Source: SIG307 sp045596385 (lineage in GTDB: Bacteria; Bacillota; Clostridia; Lachnospirales; Lachnospiraceae). Taken from it: DNA of 64,000 bases. A program made the translations under genes and the position numbers. The notes beneath the pieces are model-generated. The model was not told where the DNA came from, made no database searches, and worked only from the letters and a program-made list of their open reading frames with translations. The DNA is taken from contig JAZOCC010000015.1 of NCBI GenBank assembly GCA_045596385.1, forward strand, positions 186,001 through 250,000, in the 5' to 3' direction. Positions 50,843-58,811 of the stretch are shown in pieces (position 1 is the first letter of the stretch; every line of letters begins with the position of its first letter).

Positions 50843-51625
50843 ATGAAACAAGCATTTCGTGCCGGTATCGCCACCGCAAGGTTGTGTTTAAAGGAACAAA
50901 GTTATTTCGGCTTTGCAAATCTTCTGGCCCAGTATCTTTTACAAGCGGGCAGTCTGGCGGCACTGTTAATGATATGGCGTTCCCTGTTTTTGCAAGGCGT
51001 AGACCCGGAGGGAATGCGACTCTCACAGTTTTATACTTACACGGTACTGTCCACTATGCTGGCACCGCTTCTAAACATCCATACTCCGGCATCCGGCTGG
51101 CTCCATGACGGGACAATGTTAGGACTGTATCAGCGGCCGGCCGGAATATTTGCACAACTTGCAGCCCATACCGTAGGTGGCTGGTGCATGCGGCTGTTGT
51201 GCCTTTCCCTGCCGGTGCTTGTAATTTCCCTTGCATGCGGACTGGACATGCGTCCCGCAAGCCTGTGGTTTTTCCCGTCATTGATATTGTCGGTATTACA
51301 GGGCTTTGCAGTGGACTTTTTGTTTGCCTGTTTGCTCATTCGTATGAAGAATCTGGAATGGACGGTACATTGCCTCAGAGAAGCCCTGACCGCACTGTTT
51401 ACCGGTTCTTTGATTCCCTTTGCCATTTTACCTTGGGGCATCGGTGAATTTTTGCAGTTGTCTCCCTTCGGTACATTGGCCGGTGCACCGTTAGCCATTT
51501 ACACCGGGCTGTCGGAGCCGGGACTACTTATTGTTACACAAGTTATCTGGAACGTGATTTTATGGCCGCTTGCCGTATATTGCTTCAAAGCTTCCGAAGA
51601 AAGGATGGTGTCCTATGGCGGATAA
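50843..51625 (+). CDS. ABC-2 type exporter permease 1
   Basis: 260 residues, RBS AAAGGAAT. About six membrane helices and the start ATARLCLKEQSYFGFANLLAQYLLQAGSLAALLMIWRSLF fit the ABC-2 permease family of the three-gene COG4587/COG3694/COG4586 exporters. A -10 box TATAAT at about 50769 precedes it. The substrate is unknown. It overlaps the next permease by 11 nt. Confidence 0.83.
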   Translation: MKQAFRAGIATARLCLKEQSYFGFANLLAQYLLQAGSLAALLMIWRSLFLQGVDPEGMRLSQFYTYTVLSTMLAPLLNIHTPASGWLHDGTMLGLYQRPAGIFAQLAAHTVGGWCMRLLCLSLPVLVISLACGLDMRPASLWFFPSLILSVLQGFAVDFLFACLLIRMKNLEWTVHCLREALTALFTGSLIPFAILPWGIGEFLQLSPFGTLAGAPLAIYTGLSEPGLLIVTQVIWNVILWPLAVYCFKASEERMVSYGG

Positions 51626-52460
51626 TAGCAAAGGATTTTTCCGACTCTTAAAACTGTACGCCCGCATGGATTTAATCTGGCTCATGCAGGACAAAGCCAC
51701 GGTACTTCTTGTGGTCATTACGGAAACCTTAAGTAACCTATCCGGCATGGCGGGAGTACTGCTGCTTGCCGTCCGGTTCGGTGGCGTAGGCGGACTGACC
51801 GCCGATGAAATCTTATTTATGCTGGGCTTTTTTGAACTGGCAGACGGCCTCGGCTGGATGCTGTTCGGAAACTATAATGTGATTCACATTAGCCGCCGTA
51901 TCGGCAGAGGACAGGTGGACCACATGTTAATTCAACCGAGACCGCTTTGGATGCAGCTTCTTACGGAAGGCTTTATGCCCTTTTCCGGCTGTCACGGAGT
52001 ACTTATCGGTATCATTCTCACCGGCATTGCCATAGCACGGCTTAACATCACCCTGTCTCCGGTCTGGTTTTTACTGCTGCTTTACTACCTTGGCATTCAC
52101 ATTGTACTCAGGCTGTCCCAAAGTTTCCTCTACGGCTCTGCGGCATTCTGGAAGCCGGTGGCCTGCGAGGAGATTTCCAGTATGATTTTGGATATGAACA
52201 GCCAGTTGGGACGCTTTCCGCTGTTCGGACTGCCGGGGTGGCTTGGTACAATTTTACATACCGTACTTCCCATCGGGCTGCTTGCCTATTTCCCGGCACT
52301 GGCGTTACTCAAGGACCTCGGGAAACCCACAGAGCTTGCCTTTCCGTTTCTCGTGGCAAGCCTGTTTCTCACCGCCGCCCTGATTTGCTTTAAGAAAGGA
52401 CTTTCACACTATGCAAAATACAGTTGTAACCGATACAAAGAAATGGGACACCGTTGTTGA
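51615..52460 (+). CDS. ABC-2 type exporter permease 2
   Basis: 281 residues from ATG 51615 (RBS AAAGGATGG), inside the end of permease 1. Six membrane helices. FNVIHISRRIGRGQVDHMLIQPRPLWMQL is the cytoplasmic loop typical of these permeases (here GNYNVIHISRRIG). It forms the membrane channel together with permease 1. Overlaps the ATPase gene by 50 nt. Confidence 0.82.
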   Translation: MADNSKGFFRLLKLYARMDLIWLMQDKATVLLVVITETLSNLSGMAGVLLLAVRFGGVGGLTADEILFMLGFFELADGLGWMLFGNYNVIHISRRIGRGQVDHMLIQPRPLWMQLLTEGFMPFSGCHGVLIGIILTGIAIARLNITLSPVWFLLLLYYLGIHIVLRLSQSFLYGSAAFWKPVACEEISSMILDMNSQLGRFPLFGLPGWLGTILHTVLPIGLLAYFPALALLKDLGKPTELAFPFLVASLFLTAALICFKKGLSHYAKYSCNRYKEMGHRC

Positions 52461-53412
52461 TATCTCCGGTGTCACCAAATATTTCGACCAGAACCGCCCG
52501 GTCTCTATATTCAAACGGGAAAAGCATCGCATCTACGCCCTAAAGGATGTGTCTTTTACTCTGAAAAAGGGCGAATTTGCCGCCTACGCAGGGCCTAACG
52601 GTGCCGGCAAATCCACCACCTTTAAGCTTCTGTCCGGTATGCTTTGTCCCCAGGAAGGAACCGTGTCTATTTTCGCCATGGACCCGAATAAGTCCCGTAT
52701 CCCGGTGATGCGACGTACCGGAATTCTCTTCGGCAACCGCAGCGAACTGTGGTGGGACCACCCGGTCCGTGCTTCCTTTGAGTGGAAAAAGGAAGTCTGG
52801 GACATTAAGGATGCGGATTATGAGCGTGTTCGGGAAGAACTGACGGAATTGCTTTCCCTCGGCGACCTCTGGAACAGCTACGCAAGAGAGCTTTCCCTGG
52901 GCCAACGTATGCGGGCTAACCTTGCCCTGATGCTTCTCCACGAGCCGGAACTGGTGCTTCTGGACGAGCCGACCTTGGGCCTGGACGTTCTTGCCAAGCG
53001 GCAGATGATTGAATTTCTCAAAAAAATCAACCGGGACAAGCAGGTGACCATTCTGGTTACCTCCCACGATATGGACGATTTAACCGAAATGGCAAACCGG
53101 ATCCTTCTCATCAACGAAGGACAACTGGCCTTTGACGGTGACTACGAACAATTAATCCGCATGACCGGCGACAACCGGGTGATTAAGCTCACCGCAAAGG
53201 GTGAAGCCCCTATTCTTTCCAGCGCCACCTATGTTGGCACCGATGAGGGAAAACACCTGTACCGGTATGATGCAAGCAAAACATCTGTATCGGAGATTTT
53301 CGGAAGCATTTCAAAGATACAGGCAGTGGAGGATGTGGAGCTGGGACATGAAGCGATAGAGCAGGTGATTGCGAGATTGTATGAGGATTGGAGGAAACCA
53401 AACCATGTCTAA
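52411..53412 (+). CDS. ABC exporter ATP-binding protein
   Basis: 333 residues, RBS AAAGGA. Walker A AGPNGAGKST, signature LSLGQRMRANLALML, Walker B LVLLDEPTLGLD, H-loop VTSHDMDD. The N-terminal FDQNRPVSIFKREKHRIYALKDVSFTL and C-terminal extension fit the COG4586 branch. It powers the two permeases just upstream. Confidence 0.93.
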   Translation: MQNTVVTDTKKWDTVVDISGVTKYFDQNRPVSIFKREKHRIYALKDVSFTLKKGEFAAYAGPNGAGKSTTFKLLSGMLCPQEGTVSIFAMDPNKSRIPVMRRTGILFGNRSELWWDHPVRASFEWKKEVWDIKDADYERVREELTELLSLGDLWNSYARELSLGQRMRANLALMLLHEPELVLLDEPTLGLDVLAKRQMIEFLKKINRDKQVTILVTSHDMDDLTEMANRILLINEGQLAFDGDYEQLIRMTGDNRVIKLTAKGEAPILSSATYVGTDEGKHLYRYDASKTSVSEIFGSISKIQAVEDVELGHEAIEQVIARLYEDWRKPNHV

Positions 53413-53965
53413 AATTATATTTATCTCCGGTCCTTGCGGATGCGGAAAATCTACCTTTACCGATGCCTACGCAAAACACCTTGTCCGGCTTGAAGGAAAA
53501 CCGGTGTATGTCATCCATGGTGATGATTTTCACAGGGGATTTGTGGAACCGGAAGAAAAGGATACTTTCTTTGTAAACGGGGAAGCCTCCGATTCGGTGC
53601 AATGGGAAGAAATATTAAGCTTTAACTGGGACTGTATCCTTGCTACCGCAGAAAGAGCCTTAAAACAGAACCTGACGGTCTTAATCGATTACGTAATTGA
53701 AGAAGAACTGCCTCGTGTAAAAAAACTGGCTGACTTATATCACGCACCGTTCTATTACGTTGTTCTCACTGCGGAAGCGGAAGCTCTTGAAAAACGCATC
53801 CGGAAACGTGGAGACATCGACATGATAGAGCGCTCCCTTTTTCTCAAAAAGAAATTGGAAGCAATGCCGGAGAATCAAAGACACCTCTACGACAATACGG
53901 GAAAGATAGTGGCAAAGGAAGTTGCAGAGATTTCGAAGAATATGGAAGATTTTTGGGTGCAGTAG
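53405..53965 (+). CDS. P-loop kinase-like protein
   Basis: 186 residues from ATG 53405 (RBS GGAGG), overlapping the ATPase gene by 8 nt. SKIIFISGPCGCGKSTFTDAYAKHL holds Walker A (GPCGCGKST). VIHGDDFHRGF and VLIDYVIEEELPRVKKLADLY resemble small-molecule kinases of the AAA_33/shikimate-kinase-like group. C-terminal RIRKRGDIDMIERS fits a lid arginine region. The substrate is unknown. Confidence 0.8.
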   Translation: MSKIIFISGPCGCGKSTFTDAYAKHLVRLEGKPVYVIHGDDFHRGFVEPEEKDTFFVNGEASDSVQWEEILSFNWDCILATAERALKQNLTVLIDYVIEEELPRVKKLADLYHAPFYYVVLTAEAEALEKRIRKRGDIDMIERSLFLKKKLEAMPENQRHLYDNTGKIVAKEVAEISKNMEDFWVQ

Positions 53966-54017
53966 ACAGATACGTTTCGTATGCTACAGTATACAAGCTT
54001 AAAGGGGGAGGAATAAA

Positions 54018-54539
54018 ATGATTTACTACAAAGACGAGGATTTAATGATTCGCAACACGGAAGAAGCGGATGACCGAATCTTTTATGAGGAATACACTGC
54101 CCAAGGATGGCACGCGGAAATCGGCGATTGTCTGATGAGACTGAAAGACCAAGCCGAGGGAAAATGCATTGCTCTGACAGCGGTATATCAGGGACACCCT
54201 GCAGGCTCTGTGTATGTGTACCTGACCGCTCACGAAGGACCTTTCAAAGGGAAAGGTTGGCCGGTAATCGTTGATTTCGGCGTGTTGAAGAAATACCAAA
54301 GAAAAGGCATCGGAAATAAACTGCTGGATGTTGCGGAACAGGAAGCTGCGAAGCTTTCAGACACTGTATTTTTAGCGGTAGGTGTTCACTCCGGATATGG
54401 TGCCGCACAAAGAATTTATGCAAAGCGGGGATACCTTCCGGACGGTAGCGGCGTATGGTATCGGGGAAAGCAATTGGAGCAATATGCACCGTGTGTAAAT
54501 GACGATGACCTATTACTGTTTATGTCAAAAACACTTTAA
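54018..54539 (+). CDS. GNAT acetyltransferase (fourth)
   Basis: 173 residues, RBS GGGGGAGG. Core VIVDFGVLKKYQRKGIGNKLLDVAEQEA with the acetyl-CoA loop QRKGIGNK, and GYGAAQRIYAKRGYLPDGSGVWY. The substrate is unknown. It follows the kinase gene by 52 nt and may be in the same unit. Confidence 0.87.
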   Translation: MIYYKDEDLMIRNTEEADDRIFYEEYTAQGWHAEIGDCLMRLKDQAEGKCIALTAVYQGHPAGSVYVYLTAHEGPFKGKGWPVIVDFGVLKKYQRKGIGNKLLDVAEQEAAKLSDTVFLAVGVHSGYGAAQRIYAKRGYLPDGSGVWYRGKQLEQYAPCVNDDDLLLFMSKTL

Positions 54540-54563
54540 TCCAATTATGACATATCCCTGCCA

Positions 54564-54592
54564 TTGAAAAAACACTTCCTTTATGATAAAAT
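54564..54592 (+). promoter_or_regulatory. promoter of the CD3324 leader transcript
   Basis: TTGAAA (54564-54569), 17-bp spacer, TAAAAT (54587-54592). Confidence 0.65.
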
Positions 54593-54637
54593 AATTTTGA
54601 TGCAGTTGTTTTTCAACACGAGAAGGGAGTGAGTTTC

Positions 54638-54703
54638 GTGGATTATCGTTTAAGAGGACATAACTTAACAGGATTTGATCAGCTCCGTGCAGCTTATATC
54701 TAA
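54638..54703 (+). CDS. 21-residue leader peptide upstream of the CD3324-like gene
   Basis: GTG 54638 with an AAGGGAGT RBS 7 nt upstream encodes a peptide that starts MDYRLRGHNLTG and ends FDQLRAAYI, stop TAA 54701-54703. Its last codons are part of two competing RNA stems (54682-54691/54711-54720 and 54687-54701/54820-54834). This suggests that translation of the peptide decides which one forms. Confidence 0.55.
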   Translation: MDYRLRGHNLTGFDQLRAAYI

Positions 54704-54839
54704 GCGGCAGTGTACGGAGCGGTATCGCCGCTATAATGCGCATGCTTTTGCAGCGGAAACTGTCGCATAACTGCGACCCAAAAGCAGCGCGGGAGTTTCG
54801 CTGGCGAAACTCTTTCTTCAGATATATGCTGCACTTTTT
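54682..54839 (+). promoter_or_regulatory. structured leader RNA with alternative stems
   Basis: A local 10-bp hairpin GCTCCGTGCA / TGTACGGAGC (54682-54720) excludes a long-range stem in which GTGCAGCTTATATCT (54687-54701) pairs 14/15 with AGATATATGCTGCAC (54820-54834), itself followed by TTTTT. Inside lie AGCGG/CCGCT, GTCGCA/TGCGAC and GAGTTTCG/CGAAACTC (54793-54812, then TTTCTT). The set looks like an attenuator. Confidence 0.55.
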
Positions 54840-54900
54840 GAATGGAGATTTATTCATGGATTGCTTTCGCAATCCGACCACATTCAAAGGAGTGAATTTT

Positions 54901-55185
54901 ATGTCATATATCAACGCAGAGAAGGTCCTTCCGGACTGGCTCATTAATCAGGTGCGAAGCTATGTCGGAGACGGCCTCATTTACATACCGCCGGAAACGG
55001 CTACCCGCAAGGCGTGGGGAAGCAAGTCCGGCACAAAGAAGCTGTTAGAAGCAAGAAACCTTGAAATCCGCGCAAAAAAGCAGACCGGCATGACCGTGTC
55101 CCGCCTCGCTACAGAATATCATCTTTCCGAGGATACCATTAAGCGGATTTTGTACCGGCAACAAAAGGTTGCCGATGCAAGCTAA
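54901..55185 (+). CDS. CD3324-family HTH protein
   Basis: 94 residues from ATG 54901 (RBS AAAGGAGTG). An in-frame ATG at 54856 with GGAGAT upstream could add 15 residues, but family members begin at the MSYINAEKVLP position. Core: ADWLINQVRSYVGDGLIYIPPE-like segment, TRKAWGSKSG, then a Mor/resolvase-type HTH (GMTVSRLATEYHLSEDTIKRILYRQ). Likely a small DNA-binding regulator; the target is unknown. Confidence 0.8.
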   Translation: MSYINAEKVLPDWLINQVRSYVGDGLIYIPPETATRKAWGSKSGTKKLLEARNLEIRAKKQTGMTVSRLATEYHLSEDTIKRILYRQQKVADAS

Positions 55186-55227
55186 TGCTTCGTATGCGTT
55201 TCTTTTCGGAAACGCCACATATATTTT

Positions 55228-55284
55228 TTACACAAGCAAACGTCCACAGAATCCTATCGTTTTCTGTGGACGTTCGTTTATTCC
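55228..55284. terminator. bidirectional terminator
   Basis: GTCCACAGAA and TTCTGTGGAC form the stem, with T-rich sequence on both strands, between the CD3324-like gene and the chromate transporter genes. Confidence 0.75.
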
Positions 55285-55321
55285 TTATGTATCATCTTTC
55301 CTTCCTAACATCACCCTCTCA

Positions 55322-55906
55322 TCAAATAGGAACTGCCTCTGCTACCATGGACACTGCCATGCCCAGCCCCGCAGATAACAAAATAATCTTCACCGCACTG
55401 AGCTTCTTTTTTGCCAAGTATGTAAATCCAAAATATATTCCCACAAGAAGCACCAGAATCACCACAGACACCACATCCACCCGGAACTTCTGTAATCCTG
55501 CATAACCTATGGTTTTTAACAAGAGCATGCACCCCGTGGATAAAATCAGTGCCACTACCACCGGCTTTACGCCCCGCATAAAGCCTTTAAAATACTTGTT
55601 ATCCGTCAGGTTTTTAAGCACCGCTGCTATAAGCAAGATAATGAGAAAAGACGGCATCACCACACCTAAAGTGGCGGTAATGCTTCCGAGGGGGCCTCCC
55701 ATCACAGAGCCCACATAAGTCGCCGTATTCACCGCAATCGGTCCCGGCGTGGATTCGCACACCCCGATTAAGTTGAAGAATTCGCTTTCCGTCAACCATC
55801 CGTGCTTTACTACCGTCTCTTCAATCAGAGGTATCATTCCGAAGGCGCCGCCGAAGCAAAACAAACCGATCTTAAAAAACTCCAGAAAAAGCTGTAAGTA
55901 AATCAT
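55322..55906 (-). CDS. chromate transporter half-protein 2 (CHR family)
   Basis: 194 residues; ATG 55906 overlaps the stop of the first half (TAATG), RBS AAGGAGGTGG. CHR domain signature: FFKIGLFCFGGAFGMIPLIEETVV, WLTESEFFNLIGVCESTPGPIAVNTATYVG. Six membrane helices. The two half-size proteins together equal one full ChrA, which exports chromate or moves a related oxyanion. Confidence 0.9.
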   Translation of the reverse strand: MIYLQLFLEFFKIGLFCFGGAFGMIPLIEETVVKHGWLTESEFFNLIGVCESTPGPIAVNTATYVGSVMGGPLGSITATLGVVMPSFLIILLIAAVLKNLTDNKYFKGFMRGVKPVVVALILSTGCMLLLKTIGYAGLQKFRVDVVSVVILVLLVGIYFGFTYLAKKKLSAVKIILLSAGLGMAVSMVAEAVPI

Positions 55907-56466
55907 TACTCCACCTCCTTCTTCGGAGATAAAACGGCATAAAGCACGATTCCCAGCACTCCGCCCATCAAGATAAACCAAACGGAGCTGAAGGATATCG
56001 ACCATAAATCAAATACGATCATCAACGCAAACACACTTCCGAAGGTAATCCGCGGAACCGCACGCTTCTCCATCTTTTTCAGCAAATCAATACCCGCACG
56101 CAAAATCAAAAACGCCACTCCGCATTTAATTCCCGAAAAAGCATAGGCCACATATTTATTCTGCAGAAAGGCATCCAAAAACAGTGAAATCACATATAAA
56201 ATCACCAAGGACGGTAACACCACCCCAAGGGTGGCCATGGCGCTTCCCGCAACTCCCTTTTTCTTATAACCCACATAGGTAGCCATATTGATCGCAATGG
56301 GTCCCGGCGTAGACTCCGCCACCGTAATGATCTGCATCAATTCCTCTTCATCAAGCCAACCCTTTTGCTCCACCACGGTCTCCTTGATTTGTGCAATCAT
56401 GGCATAGCCGCCGCCAAAGGTGAATAGACCGATTTTGGCAAAGGTGAAAAATAATTCTGAAAGCAT
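55906..56466 (-). CDS. chromate transporter half-protein 1 (CHR family)
   Basis: 186 residues from ATG 56466 (RBS AAGGGAAGGA). TFAKIGLFTFGGGYAMIAQIKETVV and TVAESTPGPIAINMATYVGYKK mark the CHR fold. It lies in opposite orientation to the MerR gene, whose promoter region adjoins it. Confidence 0.9.
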   Translation of the reverse strand: MLSELFFTFAKIGLFTFGGGYAMIAQIKETVVEQKGWLDEEELMQIITVAESTPGPIAINMATYVGYKKKGVAGSAMATLGVVLPSLVILYVISLFLDAFLQNKYVAYAFSGIKCGVAFLILRAGIDLLKKMEKRAVPRITFGSVFALMIVFDLWSISFSSVWFILMGGVLGIVLYAVLSPKKEVE

Positions 56467-56560
56467 CTTTTGTTCCTTCCCTTTTCTCCACAAGTTTCGT
56501 ATCTATTTTAGCATACGTAAAGAACAAACACAATCTTTGACACTTTTTTTAAATCAGGTA

Positions 56561-57430
56561 TTGACTTGCTCCCTACGCACAGGTTTACAATACATAAGCG
56601 AAATAACCAAACTCGTCGGTACCTCCCGAAAGGCACTGCAGGAGTATGACAAGTTAGGGCTGGTACATCCAACCGCCACCACCGAGGGCGGTTACTGGCT
56701 GTACGATGAAGACGCCGTACAAAAAATCTCAACCATCCAGCTTTTTTCCATGGTGGGTTACACCCGGAAAGAAATTAAAGAATTTATCGACACCGTCACC
56801 GGCCTTGACCGTTTAGAAGAACGTCAGGCGAGATATCGGGATGCCATTGAACGGTTAAAGAAAAAGCGCGCACAACTGGACAGCCTGATTTCCATGGCAG
56901 AGGCTATGGTAACATGCTCTTCTCCTCAGTCGAAGGACACCTTAAAAGCACTCTATGACTACAAAAAAGGAGGCACTTTTTCAGAATCCTCCACCATGGA
57001 TAATCTGCAACAGACCGTGGACTATCTTGCCGAACTGGAAGAACCGCAACGAGAACAGGCAAATCAACTTATCTCCGTAATGCAACCGTATGTCGTAAAG
57101 CTCATGGCGTTGAGCCTCTGTCAGGACGAAGACCCTGCTTTCCCTTCTGTTTTAGAAAAAGTCGAGGATGTATTCCAAGAATGGAAAGCCCCTTACACTA
57201 TTCTGATGCGTTCTATGGGATACACTTCTGAATCGGAGTCCGTGCATGACTTGCCTCTCTCGGAGCAATTGACTGCTTTCCGGGACTTCACCGAAACCAC
57301 TCTGGGCGGTCAGGAACCATCTGCCGCCGGTGACTCTTTGGAAATGCAAATTAACCATAGATACGGAGAAGGCACCGCGGATAACATCCGGAAGATGATA
57401 GATGTATTTATAGAACACATGACGAAGTAG
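56561..57430 (+). CDS. MerR family regulator (start uncertain)
   Basis: About 289 residues if the TTG at 56561 is used. MerR HTH: YISEITKLVGTSRKALQEYDKLGLVHPTATTEGGYWLYDEDAVQKISTIQLFSMVGYTRKEI, then a coiled coil and a long ligand-type domain. No ATG or GTG exists at the expected position just before YISEI. The 56561 TTG lies inside a MerR-type promoter (TTGACT, 19-bp spacer, TACAAT 56586-56591). Either the start is non-standard, the promoter is fortuitous, or the gene has lost its start. Confidence 0.72.
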   Translation: MTCSLRTGLQYISEITKLVGTSRKALQEYDKLGLVHPTATTEGGYWLYDEDAVQKISTIQLFSMVGYTRKEIKEFIDTVTGLDRLEERQARYRDAIERLKKKRAQLDSLISMAEAMVTCSSPQSKDTLKALYDYKKGGTFSESSTMDNLQQTVDYLAELEEPQREQANQLISVMQPYVVKLMALSLCQDEDPAFPSVLEKVEDVFQEWKAPYTILMRSMGYTSESESVHDLPLSEQLTAFRDFTETTLGGQEPSAAGDSLEMQINHRYGEGTADNIRKMIDVFIEHMTK

Positions 57431-57546
57431 AATTGTTGCGACGAATGATATGTAACACATTCCGGCTAAAAACAATACCATAAATAGATTTTTAATAACT
57501 GCTGACCCCCGAAGCCACAAGTACCCCTCCGGCTCGGGCGTGGCGA

Positions 57547-57785
57547 GTTCTTGCGCTTGATACGGAACGTGAATAATCCGCCCGACAATCGAATAACTTG
57601 TGTTTGCATTTCCCGAAGGGGCGCGCTTCTAGCGTAGTCAAAATCTCCTCTTAGAAAAGGCTGGGCGCGAGGTCGCTCCCGAGCGTCCTAGTCGTTCTTA
57701 GAGGAAGTTTGAAGGAGCGTTGCGCTCGCAAACACAAGTAATATCGATTGTCTGGCGGATTTTGAAAGCCCCCAAGCGCAAGAAC
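57547..57785. repeat. large imperfect inverted repeat (about 240 bp)
   Basis: Outer arms GTTCTTGCGCTTG (57547-57559) and CAAGCGCAAGAAC (57773-57785). Inner arms 57576-57607 and 57728-57760 match over some 30 bp (ATCCGCC-GACAATCGA, ACTTGTGTTTGC). A further pair near the centre reads CCTCTTAGAA / TTCTTAGAGG. No ORF is supported. It could be a MITE-like element or a long structured RNA. The rest of the gap 57431-57546 holds nothing recognisable. Confidence 0.75.
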
Positions 57786-57791
57786 GGGAAA

Positions 57792-58811
57792 TCACCCCTT
57801 CACCGCCCCGGACAACCCTTCGGCATAATACCGCTGGGTAAACAAAAACAGCGCTGCAATCGGTATCGCCACGCACACAGAACCTGCCGCAAACCGGGTG
57901 TAATAGTGGTACACATATTCCCGCTCCAGCATACTCCAAAGCCCGATGGCTACGGTATAATACCGACTGTCGGCCCCGGCAATCACCCTTGCGAAGATGA
58001 AGTCCAGCCACGGTGCCAAGAAAGACGTAATGACCGTATAGACAATAATCGGCTTGGAAAGCGGCACCGTAATCTTATAAAAAATCTTGAACCGGGACGC
58101 CCCGTCAATCATGGCCGCCTCGTCCACACTTTTCGGTATGGTGTCAAAAAAACCCTTGGCAATATAAAAGCCCAAGCCCGTGCTGGCAGAGTACACTAAT
58201 ACCAACGCCACCAGCTTCATGACGCCCTCTGTCAGATTAATTCCCTTTAAAATGTAATACACCGCAATCATGGACATAAATGCCGGAAACATCCCAAGCA
58301 CCAGCGCCACATTCATAAACGGCCTTCTGAGCTTAAAACGCATACGGGACATGGAATAGGACACCGCCAGCACAAAAAAGGTGGAAATAACACACGTAAA
58401 AATCGACACAATCAAGGTATTGGAAAACCACCGCGGGAAGTTCAGTACATCGGTTTCCTTAAATAATCTTGTGAAGTTCGCAAAGGTGATTTCCTTCGGG
58501 AAAAAGGTAGTAAAATAGGACCCTGCTTCCCCTCTGAGAGAGGTCATGACAATCCATAGAATCGGGAACAGCCACACCGTTGCCAGTACTCCAAGAAGAA
58601 CATGGAGAAGCACGGTACGCAGCTTCTTTTTCCTTTTTACAGTGCCTCTACCAATATTGCCGGTATATCCTGCAGACATTTGACGCTCCACATAACCTTC
58701 CTGTGCTGCATTCCCCAAGTCCTGGTCTCTTTTCTCGCGCCCCAAAGGCACTGCATTCCGGACCGACACGTTCCGTCCGTCCTGTCCCTCCTGTATAAAA
58801 CCCTTTTTCAC
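57792..58811 (-). CDS. malG: maltodextrin ABC permease, MalG type
   Basis: 339 residues; GTG 58811 overlaps the malF stop (GTGA), RBS GAGGAGGGG. Six membrane helices and the EAA loop (IPKSVDEAAMIDGASRFKIFYKITVPLSKPII). A hydrophilic N-terminal extension of about 60 residues (QEGQDGRNVSVRNAVPLG) precedes the first helix and is longer than in most MalG. It forms the channel together with MalF. Confidence 0.87.
   Translation of the reverse strand: MKKGFIQEGQDGRNVSVRNAVPLGREKRDQDLGNAAQEGYVERQMSAGYTGNIGRGTVKRKKKLRTVLLHVLLGVLATVWLFPILWIVMTSLRGEAGSYFTTFFPKEITFANFTRLFKETDVLNFPRWFSNTLIVSIFTCVISTFFVLAVSYSMSRMRFKLRRPFMNVALVLGMFPAFMSMIAVYYILKGINLTEGVMKLVALVLVYSASTGLGFYIAKGFFDTIPKSVDEAAMIDGASRFKIFYKITVPLSKPIIVYTVITSFLAPWLDFIFARVIAGADSRYYTVAIGLWSMLEREYVYHYYTRFAAGSVCVAIPIAALFLFTQRYYAEGLSGAVKG

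Noticed and set aside
52540..53067. 175-residue ORF opposite the ABC ATPase gene
   Set aside because: Shadow frame of a strong, motif-complete gene on the other strand.
54856..54900. Upstream in-frame ATG as the CD3324 start
   Set aside because: It has a possible RBS, but the GGATTGC/GCAATCC hairpin covers it and family members start at the later ATG; not fully excluded.
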